Shown: positions 32,252 to 41,461, counted from the stretch's first letter. The stretch is 64,000 nt of DNA from Pseudoclavibacter sp. 13-3 (GCF_021168475.1 NZ_JAJOZT010000004.1:1-64000); one strand, 5' to 3'. Notes: generated by a model not told the origin, from the letters alone. Program-made: numbers and translations.

Positions 32252-32987
32252 GGTGCTGCTCCGACATGCCGTCGCCGCTCGTGCTCGTCGAGCCGCTGTC
32301 TTCCATCTGCATGTTCGGATCGTCCGTGTAGCTCTCTTTGGCCCCCGTGTACTGGCGCACCGGGGCCGCGAACTGCGCCGACGACCCGTCTTCGAAGTGC
32401 AGCGTGATCGAGACGCTGTCGCCCGGCTGCAGCGACTTCTGCAGCGACATCAGCATGATGTGGTTGCCGCCGGGCTGCAGATCGAGCGTGCCGTCGGCCG
32501 GAACCATGAAGCCGCCCTCTTTCTCGCGCATCGTGGTCGAGCCGCCGTCGGCGACGGTCTCGTGCAGCTGCGTCATTCCGGCCACCTCGGATTCGGCCGA
32601 GACCAGGTGCAGATCCTGCCCCGTCGTCGAGTGCAGCGAGCCGAATGCGGCCGTCATCGCATGTGAGTCGCTGCCGGCGTCGGCGGCTTTCACCCACGGG
32701 TCGCAGACCTGCACGTCGCCCGCGGTCTCGCACTGCTGATCGGCCGCAGAGCTCGACGCGCTGTCTGCGGCGTTCGAACTGTCGGAGTTCGACGAGCTCG
32801 CGCAGCCGGCGAGCATGCCGCCGGCCAGCACGAGACCGCTGAGGGCGACGCCCCACCGACTGTCGAGACCGCTGCTGACACTGCCACGCGGCGCCGCCTT
32901 CTCGATCGTCGGATGTGCTGCGGTCGCGCCGAGTGTCTGCGTCGGCTGATGAAGGTGGTCGTTGTGGTTGTCGTTCATGATGTTCAC
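32244..32987 (-). CDS. PCuAC copper chaperone lipoprotein (DUF461, 247 aa)
   Basis: An unusually long, His/Asn-rich N-terminus (NDNHNDHLHQ) comes before the signal helix with lipobox MLAGC around residue 60. The copper domain has the conserved Met/His ligands: MTQLHETV and GGNHIMLMSL. Delivers Cu(I) to the CuA centre of cytochrome oxidase in other bacteria. The C-terminal tail is Met/His-rich (MQMEDSG, MSEQHHG). The start is GTG 32987, 6 bases after AAAGAA; ATG 32978 is the alternative. Neighbours CopC and EfeB support a role in metal handling at the membrane. Confidence 0.88.
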   Translation of the reverse strand: MNIMNDNHNDHLHQPTQTLGATAAHPTIEKAAPRGSVSSGLDSRWGVALSGLVLAGGMLAGCASSSNSDSSNAADSASSSAADQQCETAGDVQVCDPWVKAADAGSDSHAMTAAFGSLHSTTGQDLHLVSAESEVAGMTQLHETVADGGSTTMREKEGGFMVPADGTLDLQPGGNHIMLMSLQKSLQPGDSVSITLHFEDGSSAQFAAPVRQYTGAKESYTDDPNMQMEDSGSTSTSGDGMSEQHHG

Positions 32988-33096
32988 GATGAGTTCTTTC
33001 GGGTTCGCGAAACCGGCGAACCGCAGTTCGCTCGTTTCACTGTGTCTGATTCTGTTTCTGAGCAGGGCGGAGCCGAGCGTCACAGGGCTCGCACCG

Positions 33097-33729
33097 TCAT
33101 TTCGAGGTGCGGCGGCTGCGCCGAAGGCACAGGACGATCGCCACGACGGCGATCACGACGAGCACGACGCCGGCGATCGTCCAGGCGATGGTCGCCCCGA
33201 GGTGATCGCTGTCGTCGCTCTGCCCGCCGGCCTGCTGGTCGCTCGGTGCTGCGGATGCGCTGCTCGCGCTCGGCTGCTCGCCCGGGGCGGTCGTCGCTTC
33301 GGGCGCCGTCGAGGCTCCGGCTGCCCCGACGGTGAAGGAGAACGTTCCCTCGACTGGGTGTCCGTCGCTGGAGACCACGTGCCAGGCGACGGAATAGGCG
33401 CCGTCGGCAGTGGCCGTCACGGGAACGGTCACAACCCGCCTGTCGACGCTGGCCAGGCCGTCGCCGGCGACCGAGGAGCCATCCGGGCCGTGCACCTGGA
33501 TCTGATTGGCGACGCCGGTCAGCACCTCGTTGTTGAATGTCAGCGAGACCTGAGTCGGCGCCGTCGCCAGTGTCGCTCCAGCCGCTGGATCGGAAGAGGC
33601 GAGGACGTCGTGAGCATGTGCCCGGCCGGCCGCCCATGGCTGCAGGGCGAGCAGGAGGCCGACGAGCAGGGCGATGGCCACGGTGAACGTGGTTCGCGTG
33701 CGCGCCGGCATGACGGTGTGATTGTGCAT
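33097..33729 (-). CDS. CopC-domain copper resistance protein with C-terminal anchor (210 aa)
   Basis: Sec signal peptide ending at HA-HDVLASSDP, so the mature protein begins with the copper-ligating His, as in CopC. SLTFNNEVL and SDGHPVEGTFSFTV are the beta-barrel signatures including the second His. Then a Ser/Ala/Thr-rich linker and one membrane helix (ATIAWTIAGVVLVVIAVVAIVLCL) with a basic end. No CopD part is present. ATG 33729 gives MHNHTVMPAR; the longer open frame is a shadow. Confidence 0.92.
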   Translation of the reverse strand: MHNHTVMPARTRTTFTVAIALLVGLLLALQPWAAGRAHAHDVLASSDPAAGATLATAPTQVSLTFNNEVLTGVANQIQVHGPDGSSVAGDGLASVDRRVVTVPVTATADGAYSVAWHVVSSDGHPVEGTFSFTVGAAGASTAPEATTAPGEQPSASSASAAPSDQQAGGQSDDSDHLGATIAWTIAGVVLVVIAVVAIVLCLRRSRRTSK

Positions 33730-33836
33730 GAATGAGGTCTTTCGTCTGAGTGTGCGATGCCGCCGCCGCGTTTCACGCACCGTGAGAGCTGACGCGCGGT
33801 GAGGCGTCAGCGTGCGGCGAGGCGATGTACTGTGGA

Positions 33837-34493
33837 TCAGACCAAGACGGGTGGGCCGCGTAAGGTGCGCACGCTGCCGAAGCAGCGGCTGCGCGGTGCC
33901 CGTGCGGCGGCTGCGAACGACGCTCGCAGCCTCCGCGTCGTCGAACGGGCAGGCTGCAGCGCGAGGGTGAGCCAGGCCACGACACCGGTGAGGAGTCTGG
34001 CCACGAGCCGTTCGATGCAGGGGAGCAGGCCGAGCCACGCCAGACAGAGGACGATCGCGATTCCGTGGGCGACCAGCATCGCGGGCCCCGCCGCATGGAC
34101 GGGCGCGGCCGTGATCGATTCTGCGACGCCCATGTTCGGCATGGATGCCGTCATGGTCGATGCAGCGGCGTGATGATGCGCGCCGGCGGCCGCGACAGTC
34201 GGCGAAAGCCCCCCGCCGGAGACGCTCGAGGCGCTCTGGTCGAGGCCGAGCAGCAGGTGCAGCATGCCTTGGCCGAGCCCCACGGCGAGCACGGCAGAAA
34301 CCCATTGGCCGGTGCGTCGCAGCGCGAGCAGCAGAACAGGCGCAGTCACGACCACGGCGATCGCGAGAGGGAAGCCAGAGGGCACGTGCTGCTCGACCGC
34401 GGTGTGGGCGAGCCCGCCCACGGCGACTGAGAACACGGCACTGAGGTAGGCGTGAAGCACCCTGTGCGCCCCCGACTGCCTCTGCCTCTGCAT
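33837..34493 (-). CDS. His/Met-rich multi-helix membrane protein next to CopC (218 aa)
   Basis: Four or five hydrophobic helices; the outer loop between the second and third is rich in potential metal ligands (GAHHHAAASTMTASMPNMG). No family recognised with certainty. TAGACT lies 9 bases before ATG 34493, so it may be nearly leaderless, and a strong terminator separates it from the CoA-transferase gene upstream. It is the first gene of the copper/iron run, with 107 bases to copC. A copper-related membrane role is inferred from loop and location only. Confidence 0.75.
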   Translation of the reverse strand: MQRQRQSGAHRVLHAYLSAVFSVAVGGLAHTAVEQHVPSGFPLAIAVVVTAPVLLLALRRTGQWVSAVLAVGLGQGMLHLLLGLDQSASSVSGGGLSPTVAAAGAHHHAAASTMTASMPNMGVAESITAAPVHAAGPAMLVAHGIAIVLCLAWLGLLPCIERLVARLLTGVVAWLTLALQPARSTTRRLRASFAAAARAPRSRCFGSVRTLRGPPVLV

Positions 34494-34502
34494 GATGGAC
34501 TC

Positions 34503-34508
34503 AGTCTA
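34503..34508 (-). promoter_or_regulatory. -10 hexamer TAGACT for the His/Met-rich membrane protein
   Basis: TAGACT on the minus strand, 9 bases from the ATG, leaving a leader of about 2-3 bases. Confidence 0.45.
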
Positions 34509-34543
34509 TCGGTTCTGACGCACGACGTGGGCCGCCGAGACGC

Positions 34544-34583
34544 CGACAGGGGCGTGGGCCGAAGACGACCCACGCCCCTGTCG
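34544..34583 (-). terminator. Terminator after the CoA-transferase gene
   Basis: CGACAGGGGCGTGGG and CCCACGCCCCTGTCG form a perfect 15-bp stem with a 10-base loop, 20 bases past the stop of the gene at 34604. Confidence 0.85.
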
Positions 34584-34603
34584 CGCAGCATGCTGGGCGC
34601 GGA

Positions 34604-36139
34604 TCAGTCCTGCTTCATCGACCCGGTGTCGAGGAAGCGCTGATGCCAGCTCAGTGCCTCTGGCAGGATGTGCGGGGTCTGCCCGGCGTTCGGCTGCGCG
34701 TTGGCGCGGTCGAAGTAGTCTCGCAGCTGGTCGCGGTAGTCGGGATGTGCGATCGCGATCATGGCCTCGGCACGCTGACGAGGCGTCTTGCCGCGCAGGT
34801 CGGCGAAGCCGAACTCCGTGACGACCACCATCGTGTCGTGCTCGGTGTGGTCTATGTGCGACGCGAACGGAACGATCGCCGAGATCTTGCCGTCCTTCGC
34901 CGTCGAGGGGCTCAGGAAGATCGAGATGTAGCCGTTGCGGGCGAAGTCTCCGGAGCCGCCGATGCCGTTCATCATCTTCGTGCCCATGATGTGCGTCGAG
35001 TTCACGTTGCCGTAGATGTCGGCCTCGAGCATGCCGTTCATGGCCACCACTCCGATGCGACGGATGAGCTCTGGGTTGTTCGAGATCTCTTGTGGTCGCA
35101 AGAGGATGTGCTTGTTGTAGAAGTCGATGTTGTCACGGAACTCGCCGACCGCATCAGGACTCAGCGAGAGCGCCGTCGCAGAGGCGAGCTCGACGGTGCC
35201 TGACTTGATGAGGTCGAGCATGCCGTCCTGGATCACCTCGGAGTAGCATTCCAGCCCCTGGTAGCCCGCGCGTTCCAGGCCGGCCAGCACGGCGTTGGCG
35301 ACGTTGCCGATGCCGGACTGCAGCGGCAGCAGCCGCCCCTCGGGCAGGCGGCCTGCGGCCTCTTCCTGCTTGAAGAACTCGACGACGTTGTCACCGATGG
35401 CCTTCGAGCACGAGTCCAGCGGGGTGAACTTCGTGTTGCGGTCGCCGCCCTCGGTCTCGATGACGCCGACGACTTTGTCGGGATCGACACGAAGACGGCC
35501 GATGCCGATACGGTCGTGCGCCGTGTTCAGCGGAATCGGCCTGCGGTTCGGGGGCGTGCCGATCGAGTAGTAGACGTCGTGCACGCCGTCGAGCTGCTCT
35601 GGCTGCCATTCGTTGACTTCGAGGATGACTTTGTCTGCCTGCTCGATGTAGGTCTTGTTGTTGCCGAGCGAAGTCGAGGGAATCAGGTCGCCGTTCTCGT
35701 CGATGCCTGAGATCTCGATGACCGCGAAATCGAGATGGTCGAAGAACCCCTCTTCGACCTGCTGGGCGAGATGAGAGAGGTGCGTGTCGATGTAGCCGAC
35801 CTCACCCGAGTTGATCTGCTTGCGCAGAGCGCCGTCTGTCGAGAACGGGGTGCGAAACGAGATGGCCTCGGCTTCGGCGAGGATGCCGTCGAGCGCATGG
35901 TCGGTCGATGCGCCCGTGTACACCTTGATGCTGAAGTTCTGCCCGTTCGCATGAAGTGCATGCGCCCGCTTGGCAAGCGCTTCAGGGATCGCCTTCGGGT
36001 ATCCTGCACCCACGAAGCCGCTGAATCCGACGGCCGCGCCGTCGTGGATCAGGGCCGCAGCATCGTCTGCCGTAACGATCTTGCTGCGGAAGATCTCGCT
36101 ACGGATACGGTCTGTGTTCTTAACGTCATTGGTAGCCAC
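34604..36139 (-). CDS. Succinyl-CoA:acetate CoA-transferase / acetyl-CoA hydrolase family (511 aa)
   Basis: Class-I CoA-transferase of the Cat1/SucCoA type. GFSGFVGAGYPKAIPEAL at the start, PLQSGIGNVANAVL and LECYSEVIQDGMLDL (probably holding the active-site glutamate) in the middle, and GIGGSGDFARNG and SIVPFASHIDHTEHD late match the family at its normal ~505 residues. Moves CoA between acetate and succinate, linking acetate use to the TCA cycle. The start is GTG 36139, with TAGCAT 6 bases upstream. Monocistronic, closed by a strong terminator. Confidence 0.92.
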   Translation of the reverse strand: MATNDVKNTDRIRSEIFRSKIVTADDAAALIHDGAAVGFSGFVGAGYPKAIPEALAKRAHALHANGQNFSIKVYTGASTDHALDGILAEAEAISFRTPFSTDGALRKQINSGEVGYIDTHLSHLAQQVEEGFFDHLDFAVIEISGIDENGDLIPSTSLGNNKTYIEQADKVILEVNEWQPEQLDGVHDVYYSIGTPPNRRPIPLNTAHDRIGIGRLRVDPDKVVGVIETEGGDRNTKFTPLDSCSKAIGDNVVEFFKQEEAAGRLPEGRLLPLQSGIGNVANAVLAGLERAGYQGLECYSEVIQDGMLDLIKSGTVELASATALSLSPDAVGEFRDNIDFYNKHILLRPQEISNNPELIRRIGVVAMNGMLEADIYGNVNSTHIMGTKMMNGIGGSGDFARNGYISIFLSPSTAKDGKISAIVPFASHIDHTEHDTMVVVTEFGFADLRGKTPRQRAEAMIAIAHPDYRDQLRDYFDRANAQPNAGQTPHILPEALSWHQRFLDTGSMKQD

Positions 36140-36145
36140 GGTCCA

Positions 36146-36151
36146 ATGCTA
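36146..36151 (-). promoter_or_regulatory. -10 hexamer TAGCAT for the CoA-transferase (leaderless)
   Basis: TAGCAT on the minus strand, then TGGACC, then GTG: a 6-base gap. Confidence 0.45.
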
Positions 36152-36291
36152 GCCCACGGCGAGAGCGGCCTCTGACCGCCCCGGGGAATCGTATACAGAG
36201 TCTGCGGTTACACTGTCTTCGGCCCGTTCTGGAACGTTCGGACGCAGCTGAGCAACGGACGATCGAGCAGCGGGAGGCGAGGAAGGTGCTC

Positions 36292-36891
36292 ATGGATACG
36301 ACTCTGTGCCTGGTCAGACACGGCGAGACCGACTGGAATGCGGAGCACCGCATTCAGGGCGGCACCGACATCCCGCTCAACGACACCGGTCGGGCGCAGG
36401 CGTTCTCCGCAGCGCAGGATCTGCGCCGCCATTCGTGGGCCGGCATCTATTCGAGCCCGCTGTGCAGAGCGTTCGAGACCGCCGAGATCATCGCAGCAGA
36501 ACTGCATCTGCCGGCGCCGCGGTGCATCCCCGCGGTGCAGGAGCGCAGCTTCGGAGAGATCGAGGGACTCACCGTCGAAGAGCGCATCGCGCGCTTCGGC
36601 GACGAGGCCGACGTACCCGGGCTCGAGAGCCGTGCCGACGTCGTCGCTCGAGCGCAGCCCGCGCTCACGGCACTGGCCGACCAGCACGCCGGCGAGCACC
36701 TGCTGATCGTCTCGCATGGCGGTGTGATCGGTTCGCTGATGCGTTTCGTGACGGATCATCAGCGCCCGCGGCCTCAGGAGTACATCCATAACGGCAGCGC
36801 GAACGAGTTCTGTGTGTCTTCAGCCGGCCACTGGTCGCTGAGCCGCTACGACGCCCGCCCCGGCAGGCCGGACTACCGGCCGGTTCCCTGA
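36292..36891 (+). CDS. Histidine phosphatase family protein (199 aa)
   Basis: LVRHGETDWNAEHRIQG holds the phosphorylated histidine and arginine of the phosphoglycerate-mutase-like fold; SSPLCRAFETAEII is the second arginine region, VQERSFGEIEGL carries the catalytic Glu, and VSHGGVIGSLMRF the second histidine. Substrate not predictable (cofactor-dependent mutase or broad phosphatase). GGAAGG ends 5 bases before ATG 36292, which is preferred to the overlapping GTG 36286. A possible -10 is TACACT at 36209. Confidence 0.92.
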   Translation: MDTTLCLVRHGETDWNAEHRIQGGTDIPLNDTGRAQAFSAAQDLRRHSWAGIYSSPLCRAFETAEIIAAELHLPAPRCIPAVQERSFGEIEGLTVEERIARFGDEADVPGLESRADVVARAQPALTALADQHAGEHLLIVSHGGVIGSLMRFVTDHQRPRPQEYIHNGSANEFCVSSAGHWSLSRYDARPGRPDYRPVP

Positions 36892-36967
36892 GGCGAAAGA
36901 CCACCTGCTCCGAGCTGCGCGAGAGCCCGCGTTCGGCGACCTGCCGGAAGCAGGCCCTCGAACCGGC

Positions 36968-37855
36968 TCACGCCGTTGCGCCTGTGAACGGTCGAATCCA
37001 GCTGTCGGCCTGACGCCAGGCCTCGTAGTGCACGAGATGACCGACGCCCTCGACGACCTCGAGGCGGGCATCTGGGAGGGCCTCGACGAATGAGCGCTGA
37101 GACGAGAGCGGCACGATGTCGTCACGATCCCCGGCGATGACGAGCACCGGCATCGTGAGGCTGCGGGCGTACTCCCCCGTGTCATGCGTGATCGAAGTGT
37201 GAAAGGCCTCGAGCAGACCCGCCGGCGAGTCGAAGACTGAGAAGTAGGCCTGATGCTGGGCGTGTATCCATGCACGCAGCTCAGGAGCACGCGTCTTCGC
37301 CATGATCTCGCTCATCACCCGCACGACGAGTCTCATCGAGAGCACGCGACGTGCGGCGCCCTCCGGCAGCATCGCGACGAGCCGGTAGTAGCCGAGCGCG
37401 GCCAGACTGCCGAAACGCTGCGGGCCGCGCAGCGCCGGCTGGCTGATCGGGTTGATCAGCACGACGCGGCTCGGGCGCAGACCTGCGGCGACAGCAGCGC
37501 AGACCACGATCGACCCGAAGGAGTGCCCCAGCACCGGCACCTCTGGCAGCCCGATCACTGCGGTGAAACGCCGCAGCCACGTCGCATACGCGTCGATGGT
37601 GTTGCCTGCGGCCAGGTTCTCGGACTGCCCGAAGCCGGGCAGATCCGGAGAGATGACCCGCAGACCGCGGCAGAGCCCCTTGGCGATGAGGTCGAGGCCC
37701 TCATGCGTGCCGCGGAATCCGTGTACGAGCACGATCGTCGGCACGACTCGATGCTCTGCGTCTGACGCACCGCCTGCCTGAGCTGCTGCCGTCTCGTCGT
37801 ACACCCAGTAGGTCGTGGTCGTGCCGTCGATCACCGTCTGCTTGCGCTCAGCCAT
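36968..37855 (-). CDS. Alpha/beta-fold hydrolase (295 aa)
   Basis: VLVHGFRGTHEGLD is the oxyanion-hole loop, VLGHSFGSIV the nucleophilic serine elbow, VIAGDRDDIVPL holds the acid Asp, and VEGVGHLVHYE the histidine: a complete triad. A helical lid region lies between (residues ~140-215). Substrate unknown. ATG 37855 follows TAGACTGGGCGG, so the mRNA is probably leaderless. Divergent from the exonuclease, with only 66 bases between. Confidence 0.9.
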   Translation of the reverse strand: MAERKQTVIDGTTTTYWVYDETAAAQAGGASDAEHRVVPTIVLVHGFRGTHEGLDLIAKGLCRGLRVISPDLPGFGQSENLAAGNTIDAYATWLRRFTAVIGLPEVPVLGHSFGSIVVCAAVAAGLRPSRVVLINPISQPALRGPQRFGSLAALGYYRLVAMLPEGAARRVLSMRLVVRVMSEIMAKTRAPELRAWIHAQHQAYFSVFDSPAGLLEAFHTSITHDTGEYARSLTMPVLVIAGDRDDIVPLSSQRSFVEALPDARLEVVEGVGHLVHYEAWRQADSWIRPFTGATA

Positions 37856-37861
37856 CCGCCC

Positions 37862-37867
37862 AGTCTA
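37862..37867 (-). promoter_or_regulatory. -10 hexamer TAGACT for the alpha/beta hydrolase (leaderless)
   Basis: TAGACT, GGGCGG, ATG: the identical 12-base block found before the DUF2971 gene. Confidence 0.55.
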
Positions 37868-37908
37868 CGTCGCGCCCGCCGGCATTCCTCCATGTCCGAG
37901 GCCGCCGC

Positions 37909-37914
37909 TAGACT
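37909..37914 (+). promoter_or_regulatory. -10 hexamer TAGACT for the exonuclease gene (leaderless)
   Basis: TAGACT, then TCAGCAC (7 bases), then ATG. No ribosome binding site. Confidence 0.5.
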
Positions 37915-37921
37915 TCAGCAC

Positions 37922-38629
37922 ATGGAAAACACCCCGAAACTGCCCGAGTGGGCGCGTGACCTCTATGTCTTCGACACCGAGACGACGGGGGTGAACACTG
38001 ACACGGCACGCATCGTCAGCGCCTACGTCGGCCGGCTCGACGACACCGGAGCGGTCACGGCCGAACGCTCCTGGCTGATCGACCCGGGGGTCGAGATCCC
38101 CTGGCAGGCTCAGAAGGTGCACGGCATCAGCACCCAGCAGGCTCGCGCCGAGGGTCAGCAGGCCGCTGACGCCGTGGCCGAGATCGTGACGACGCTGCGC
38201 TCGGCGCTCGAGCAGGGGGTGCCCGTGGTCGCCTACAACGCCCCGTACGACTTCTCGATCGTGCAGAGCGAAGCGGTGCGATACGGCATTCCGCCGCTGG
38301 TCAACCCGAGCCCCATCATCGATCCGCTGGTCATCGACAGGGCGGTCGACACCTACCGTCGCGGAAAGCGCACGCTCGCCGTCACCACCGACCACTACGG
38401 TGTGCGACTCGACGATGCGCATCATGCCTCCGCCGACGCACTCGCCGCCGGCCGTCTCGCCCAGGCGATCGCACAGGCGTACCCCGAGCAGCTCGACGTG
38501 AGTGCGCAGCAGCTGCACACCGAGCAGATCGACTGGGCTCGCGAGCAGGCTGACAGCTTCATCGACTACATGCGTCATACGAGAGGCATGGCCGACTTCT
38601 GGACGAGCGGCAGCTGGCCGGTTCGCTGA
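37922..38629 (+). CDS. DnaQ-like 3'-5' exonuclease (235 aa)
   Basis: DEDDh exonuclease: VFDTETTG is ExoI (two acidic residues), YNAPYDFSI is ExoII, and HHASADALAAGR with the ordered His and Asp is ExoIII. The family covers DNA polymerase III epsilon, RNase T and stand-alone exonucleases. Without a fused polymerase or UvrC part, it is probably an independent proofreading or repair nuclease. ATG 37922 follows TAGACT by 7 bases (leaderless), so the 10-residue N-terminal extension to 37892 is rejected. Confidence 0.92.
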   Translation: MENTPKLPEWARDLYVFDTETTGVNTDTARIVSAYVGRLDDTGAVTAERSWLIDPGVEIPWQAQKVHGISTQQARAEGQQAADAVAEIVTTLRSALEQGVPVVAYNAPYDFSIVQSEAVRYGIPPLVNPSPIIDPLVIDRAVDTYRRGKRTLAVTTDHYGVRLDDAHHASADALAAGRLAQAIAQAYPEQLDVSAQQLHTEQIDWAREQADSFIDYMRHTRGMADFWTSGSWPVR

Positions 38630-38645
38630 GAACGGCCGACAGACA

Positions 38646-38683
38646 CAGAAAGAGGGACGCCATCTCTGGCGTCCCTCTTTCTG
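38646..38683. terminator. Bidirectional terminator between exonuclease and rpmE2
   Basis: CAGAAAGAGGGACGCC pairs perfectly with GGCGTCCCTCTTTCTG around a 6-base loop. A-rich on one side and T-rich on the other, it serves both convergent genes. Confidence 0.92.
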
Positions 38684-38701
38684 CTATCGCGTGCGAGTGG
38701 C

Positions 38702-38959
38702 TCAGGAAAGCTTGCCGAAGCCCTTGTACCGCGAGTTGAACTTCTCGACGCGACCGGCCGAGTCCATGATGCGCTGCTTGCCCGTGTAGAACGGGTGCGA
38801 AACCGACGAGATCTCGACGTCATAGACCGGGTAGGTCTTGCCGTCGGTCCATTCGATGGTCTTGTCCGACTTCACCGTCGAGCGGGTGAGGAAGGTGTCG
38901 CCGCTCGCCAGGTCGCGGAACACGACCGGAGCGTAGTCGGGGTGAATGCCTTTTTTCAT
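38702..38959 (-). CDS. rpmE2: 50S ribosomal protein L31 type B (85 aa)
   Basis: [32 protein letters not shown] and the [13 protein letters not shown] tail are typical. No CxxC pairs are present, so this is the zinc-free paralog often made during zinc shortage. AAAGGA lies 7 bases before ATG 38959. A TATAGT -10 candidate overlaps the end of the upstream ABC gene (39022-39027). I see no Zur-type palindrome in the leader. Confidence 0.97.
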   Translation of the reverse strand: MKKGIHPDYAPVVFRDLASGDTFLTRSTVKSDKTIEWTDGKTYPVYDVEISSVSHPFYTGKQRIMDSAGRVEKFNSRYKGFGKLS

Positions 38960-39022
38960 TGAGTGATCCTTTTGTTCGTACTCAGACGATTCTGCACGCG
39001 ATGCGCGTAAGCCAAGCAGACA

Positions 39023-39811
<789 letters not shown>

Positions 39812-39818
39812 GGTCTCC

Positions 39819-39824
39819 AGCCTA
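39819..39824 (-). promoter_or_regulatory. -10 hexamer TAGGCT for the ABC ATPase (leaderless)
   Basis: TAGGCT, GGAGACC (7 bases), then ATG. Confidence 0.45.
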
Positions 39825-39902
39825 GAACATGCCTTCGACTTCTTGGGACGCCGCACCGTGTGTTGAGCTCACCCGCTGCGCCTGCGCGAGACGCCCGGCC
39901 GG

Positions 39903-39908
39903 TAGACT
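39903..39908 (+). promoter_or_regulatory. -10 hexamer TAGACT for serB (leaderless)
   Basis: TAGACT, GTGCTG (6 bases), then GTG 39915; decides the start codon among three in-frame candidates. Confidence 0.55.
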
Positions 39909-39914
39909 GTGCTG

Positions 39915-40559
39915 GTGACCGTCTCAATGCTCGTCGTGACCGATGTCGACTCCACCCTCATTCAAGACGAGGTGATCGAACTGCTCGCCGATGCGGCAGG
40001 CGTGCGTGCCGACGTCGCGGCCGTGACCGAACGGGCGATGCGCGGCGAGATCGACTTTCGCGAGAGCCTCACCGAGCGTGTCGCCGCTCTGGGCGGGCTG
40101 CCCGAGTCGGTGATCGCGGATGTCATCGGCCGCGTGCGGGTCAGCCCCGGCGCCGAGCAGCTCATCTCGGCTGTGCATGCGCACGACGGCCGAATCGGTG
40201 CGGTCTCCGGAGGCTTCAGTCAGATTCTCGAGCCGCTGGCGGCCCGCCTCGGCCTCGATCTCTGGTCAGCCAACGTGCTCGAGATCGTCGATGGAAGACT
40301 GACCGGCCGAGTCACCGGCGAGATCGTCGACGGGCAGCGCAAGGCCGACCTGCTGACGCAGTGGGCGGCGCAGCTGCAGGTTCCGCTCGCGCGCACCGTC
40401 GCGATCGGCGACGGTGCCAACGATCTGCTCATGATGGGGGCGGCCGGCACCTCGATCGGCTACCGCCCGAAACCGGTTGTGGCCGCAGAGGCCGACCACG
40501 TCATCCTGCCGCCCGCAGGGCTTGACGCAGCGGTGCCGCACCTGCCGATCGACGCCTGA
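39915..40559 (+). CDS. serB: Phosphoserine phosphatase SerB, short form (214 aa)
   Basis: HAD phosphatase that makes L-serine. TDVDSTLIQDEVIELL is motif I with the nucleophile Asp, a glutamate helper in the cap (GEIDFRESLTERVAAL), SGGFSQI is motif II, KADLL holds the motif III Lys, and GDGANDLLMMGAAG is motif IV. No ACT domain, unlike many actinobacterial SerB. GTG 39915 is chosen by the leaderless promoter; GTG 39909 and ATG 39927 are other options. Confidence 0.92.
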   Translation: MTVSMLVVTDVDSTLIQDEVIELLADAAGVRADVAAVTERAMRGEIDFRESLTERVAALGGLPESVIADVIGRVRVSPGAEQLISAVHAHDGRIGAVSGGFSQILEPLAARLGLDLWSANVLEIVDGRLTGRVTGEIVDGQRKADLLTQWAAQLQVPLARTVAIGDGANDLLMMGAAGTSIGYRPKPVVAAEADHVILPPAGLDAAVPHLPIDA

Positions 40560-40592
40560 GCCGAGTCGCACCCACTGTCGATCCGGCTCGGG

Positions 40593-41309
40593 TCAGTGCC
40601 CCATTCCGAGGCCGCCGTCGACCGGGATGACCGCGCCGCTGATGTACCCGGCGTCCTCTGACGCCAGCCAGGCGATCGTGCGAGCCACATCGTCGACCGA
40701 CCCGAAACGCCCTGCCGGAATCGCCTTCAGGTACTCGGCACGCTGCTTCTCAGTGAGTTCTGCCGTCATATCGGTCTCGATGAAGCCCGGGGCGACCACG
40801 TTCGCGGTGATGCCTCTGGCACCCAGCTCACGAGTCACCGAGCGGGCGATGCCGATGAGACCGCTCTTGGCCGCGGCATAGTTCGTCTGACCGGCCGAGC
40901 CGTAGAGTCCGACGACGCTTGACAGCAGGATGATGCGCCCCCAGCGCGCCTTGATCTGCCCTTTGACCACGCTCTTGATCGAGCGGAACACCCCGGTCAG
41001 GTTGGTGTCGATCACCGACGAGAAGTCGTCTTCGCTCATCCTCAGCAGCAGCGTGTCGTGGGTGATGCCCGCGTTGGCCACCAGAATCGCGACCGGGCCG
41101 AGCTGCTGCTCGACCTCGGCGACAGCCGTGTTCAGCGACTCCTGGTCGGTGACGTCGGCATGCACGGTCAGCGTGCCCTCGGGGCCGGATCCGTGCCGAG
41201 CGGTGACGGCGACGGGGTAGCCGAGCCGCACGAATTCCTCGGCGACGGCGCGACCGATGCCCCGATTGCCTCCGGTGATCAGAACGACGCGTGTTTCGGC
41301 TGCTGACAT
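40593..41309 (-). CDS. fabG: Beta-ketoacyl-ACP reductase FabG-like SDR (238 aa)
   Basis: Classical SDR: TGGNRGIGRAV cofactor loop, NAGI, SSVVG with the catalytic Ser, YAAAK with Tyr and Lys, PGFIETDMT and a final GGLGMGH. The sequence and length match FabG-type reductases. Mycobacterial relatives sit next to inhA, but no enoyl reductase is here, so the role in fatty-acid elongation is likely rather than proven. AAGGAG lies 7 bases before ATG 41309. Confidence 0.9.
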   Translation of the reverse strand: MSAAETRVVLITGGNRGIGRAVAEEFVRLGYPVAVTARHGSGPEGTLTVHADVTDQESLNTAVAEVEQQLGPVAILVANAGITHDTLLLRMSEDDFSSVIDTNLTGVFRSIKSVVKGQIKARWGRIILLSSVVGLYGSAGQTNYAAAKSGLIGIARSVTRELGARGITANVVAPGFIETDMTAELTEKQRAEYLKAIPAGRFGSVDDVARTIAWLASEDAGYISGAVIPVDGGLGMGH

Positions 41310-41433
41310 GAGGGCTCCTTGTGATGGTGGTTCAGGCGGTCAGAAGAGGTGCGTGGTCACCGCGCGTCGGCCGCGAGACGGATGCGACATGGCCGAGACG
41401 GATCAGCCCACGCTCGCTCCATCCGTCTTAGAC

Positions 41434-41445
41434 TATAGTCACGGG
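41434..41445 (+). promoter_or_regulatory. Promoter box TAGACTATAGTC of the DUF3099-SURF1 pair
   Basis: The region holds overlapping -10 options (TAGACT and TATAGT), and GACTATAGTC is itself a perfect 10-bp palindrome. It gives a leader close to 95 bases. Confidence 0.45.
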
Positions 41446-41461
41446 CGTGTGCGCGCTCGCC

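Noticed and set aside
38960-39022. Zur operator before rpmE2
   Set aside because: No palindrome with the usual Zur pattern is visible in the leader.
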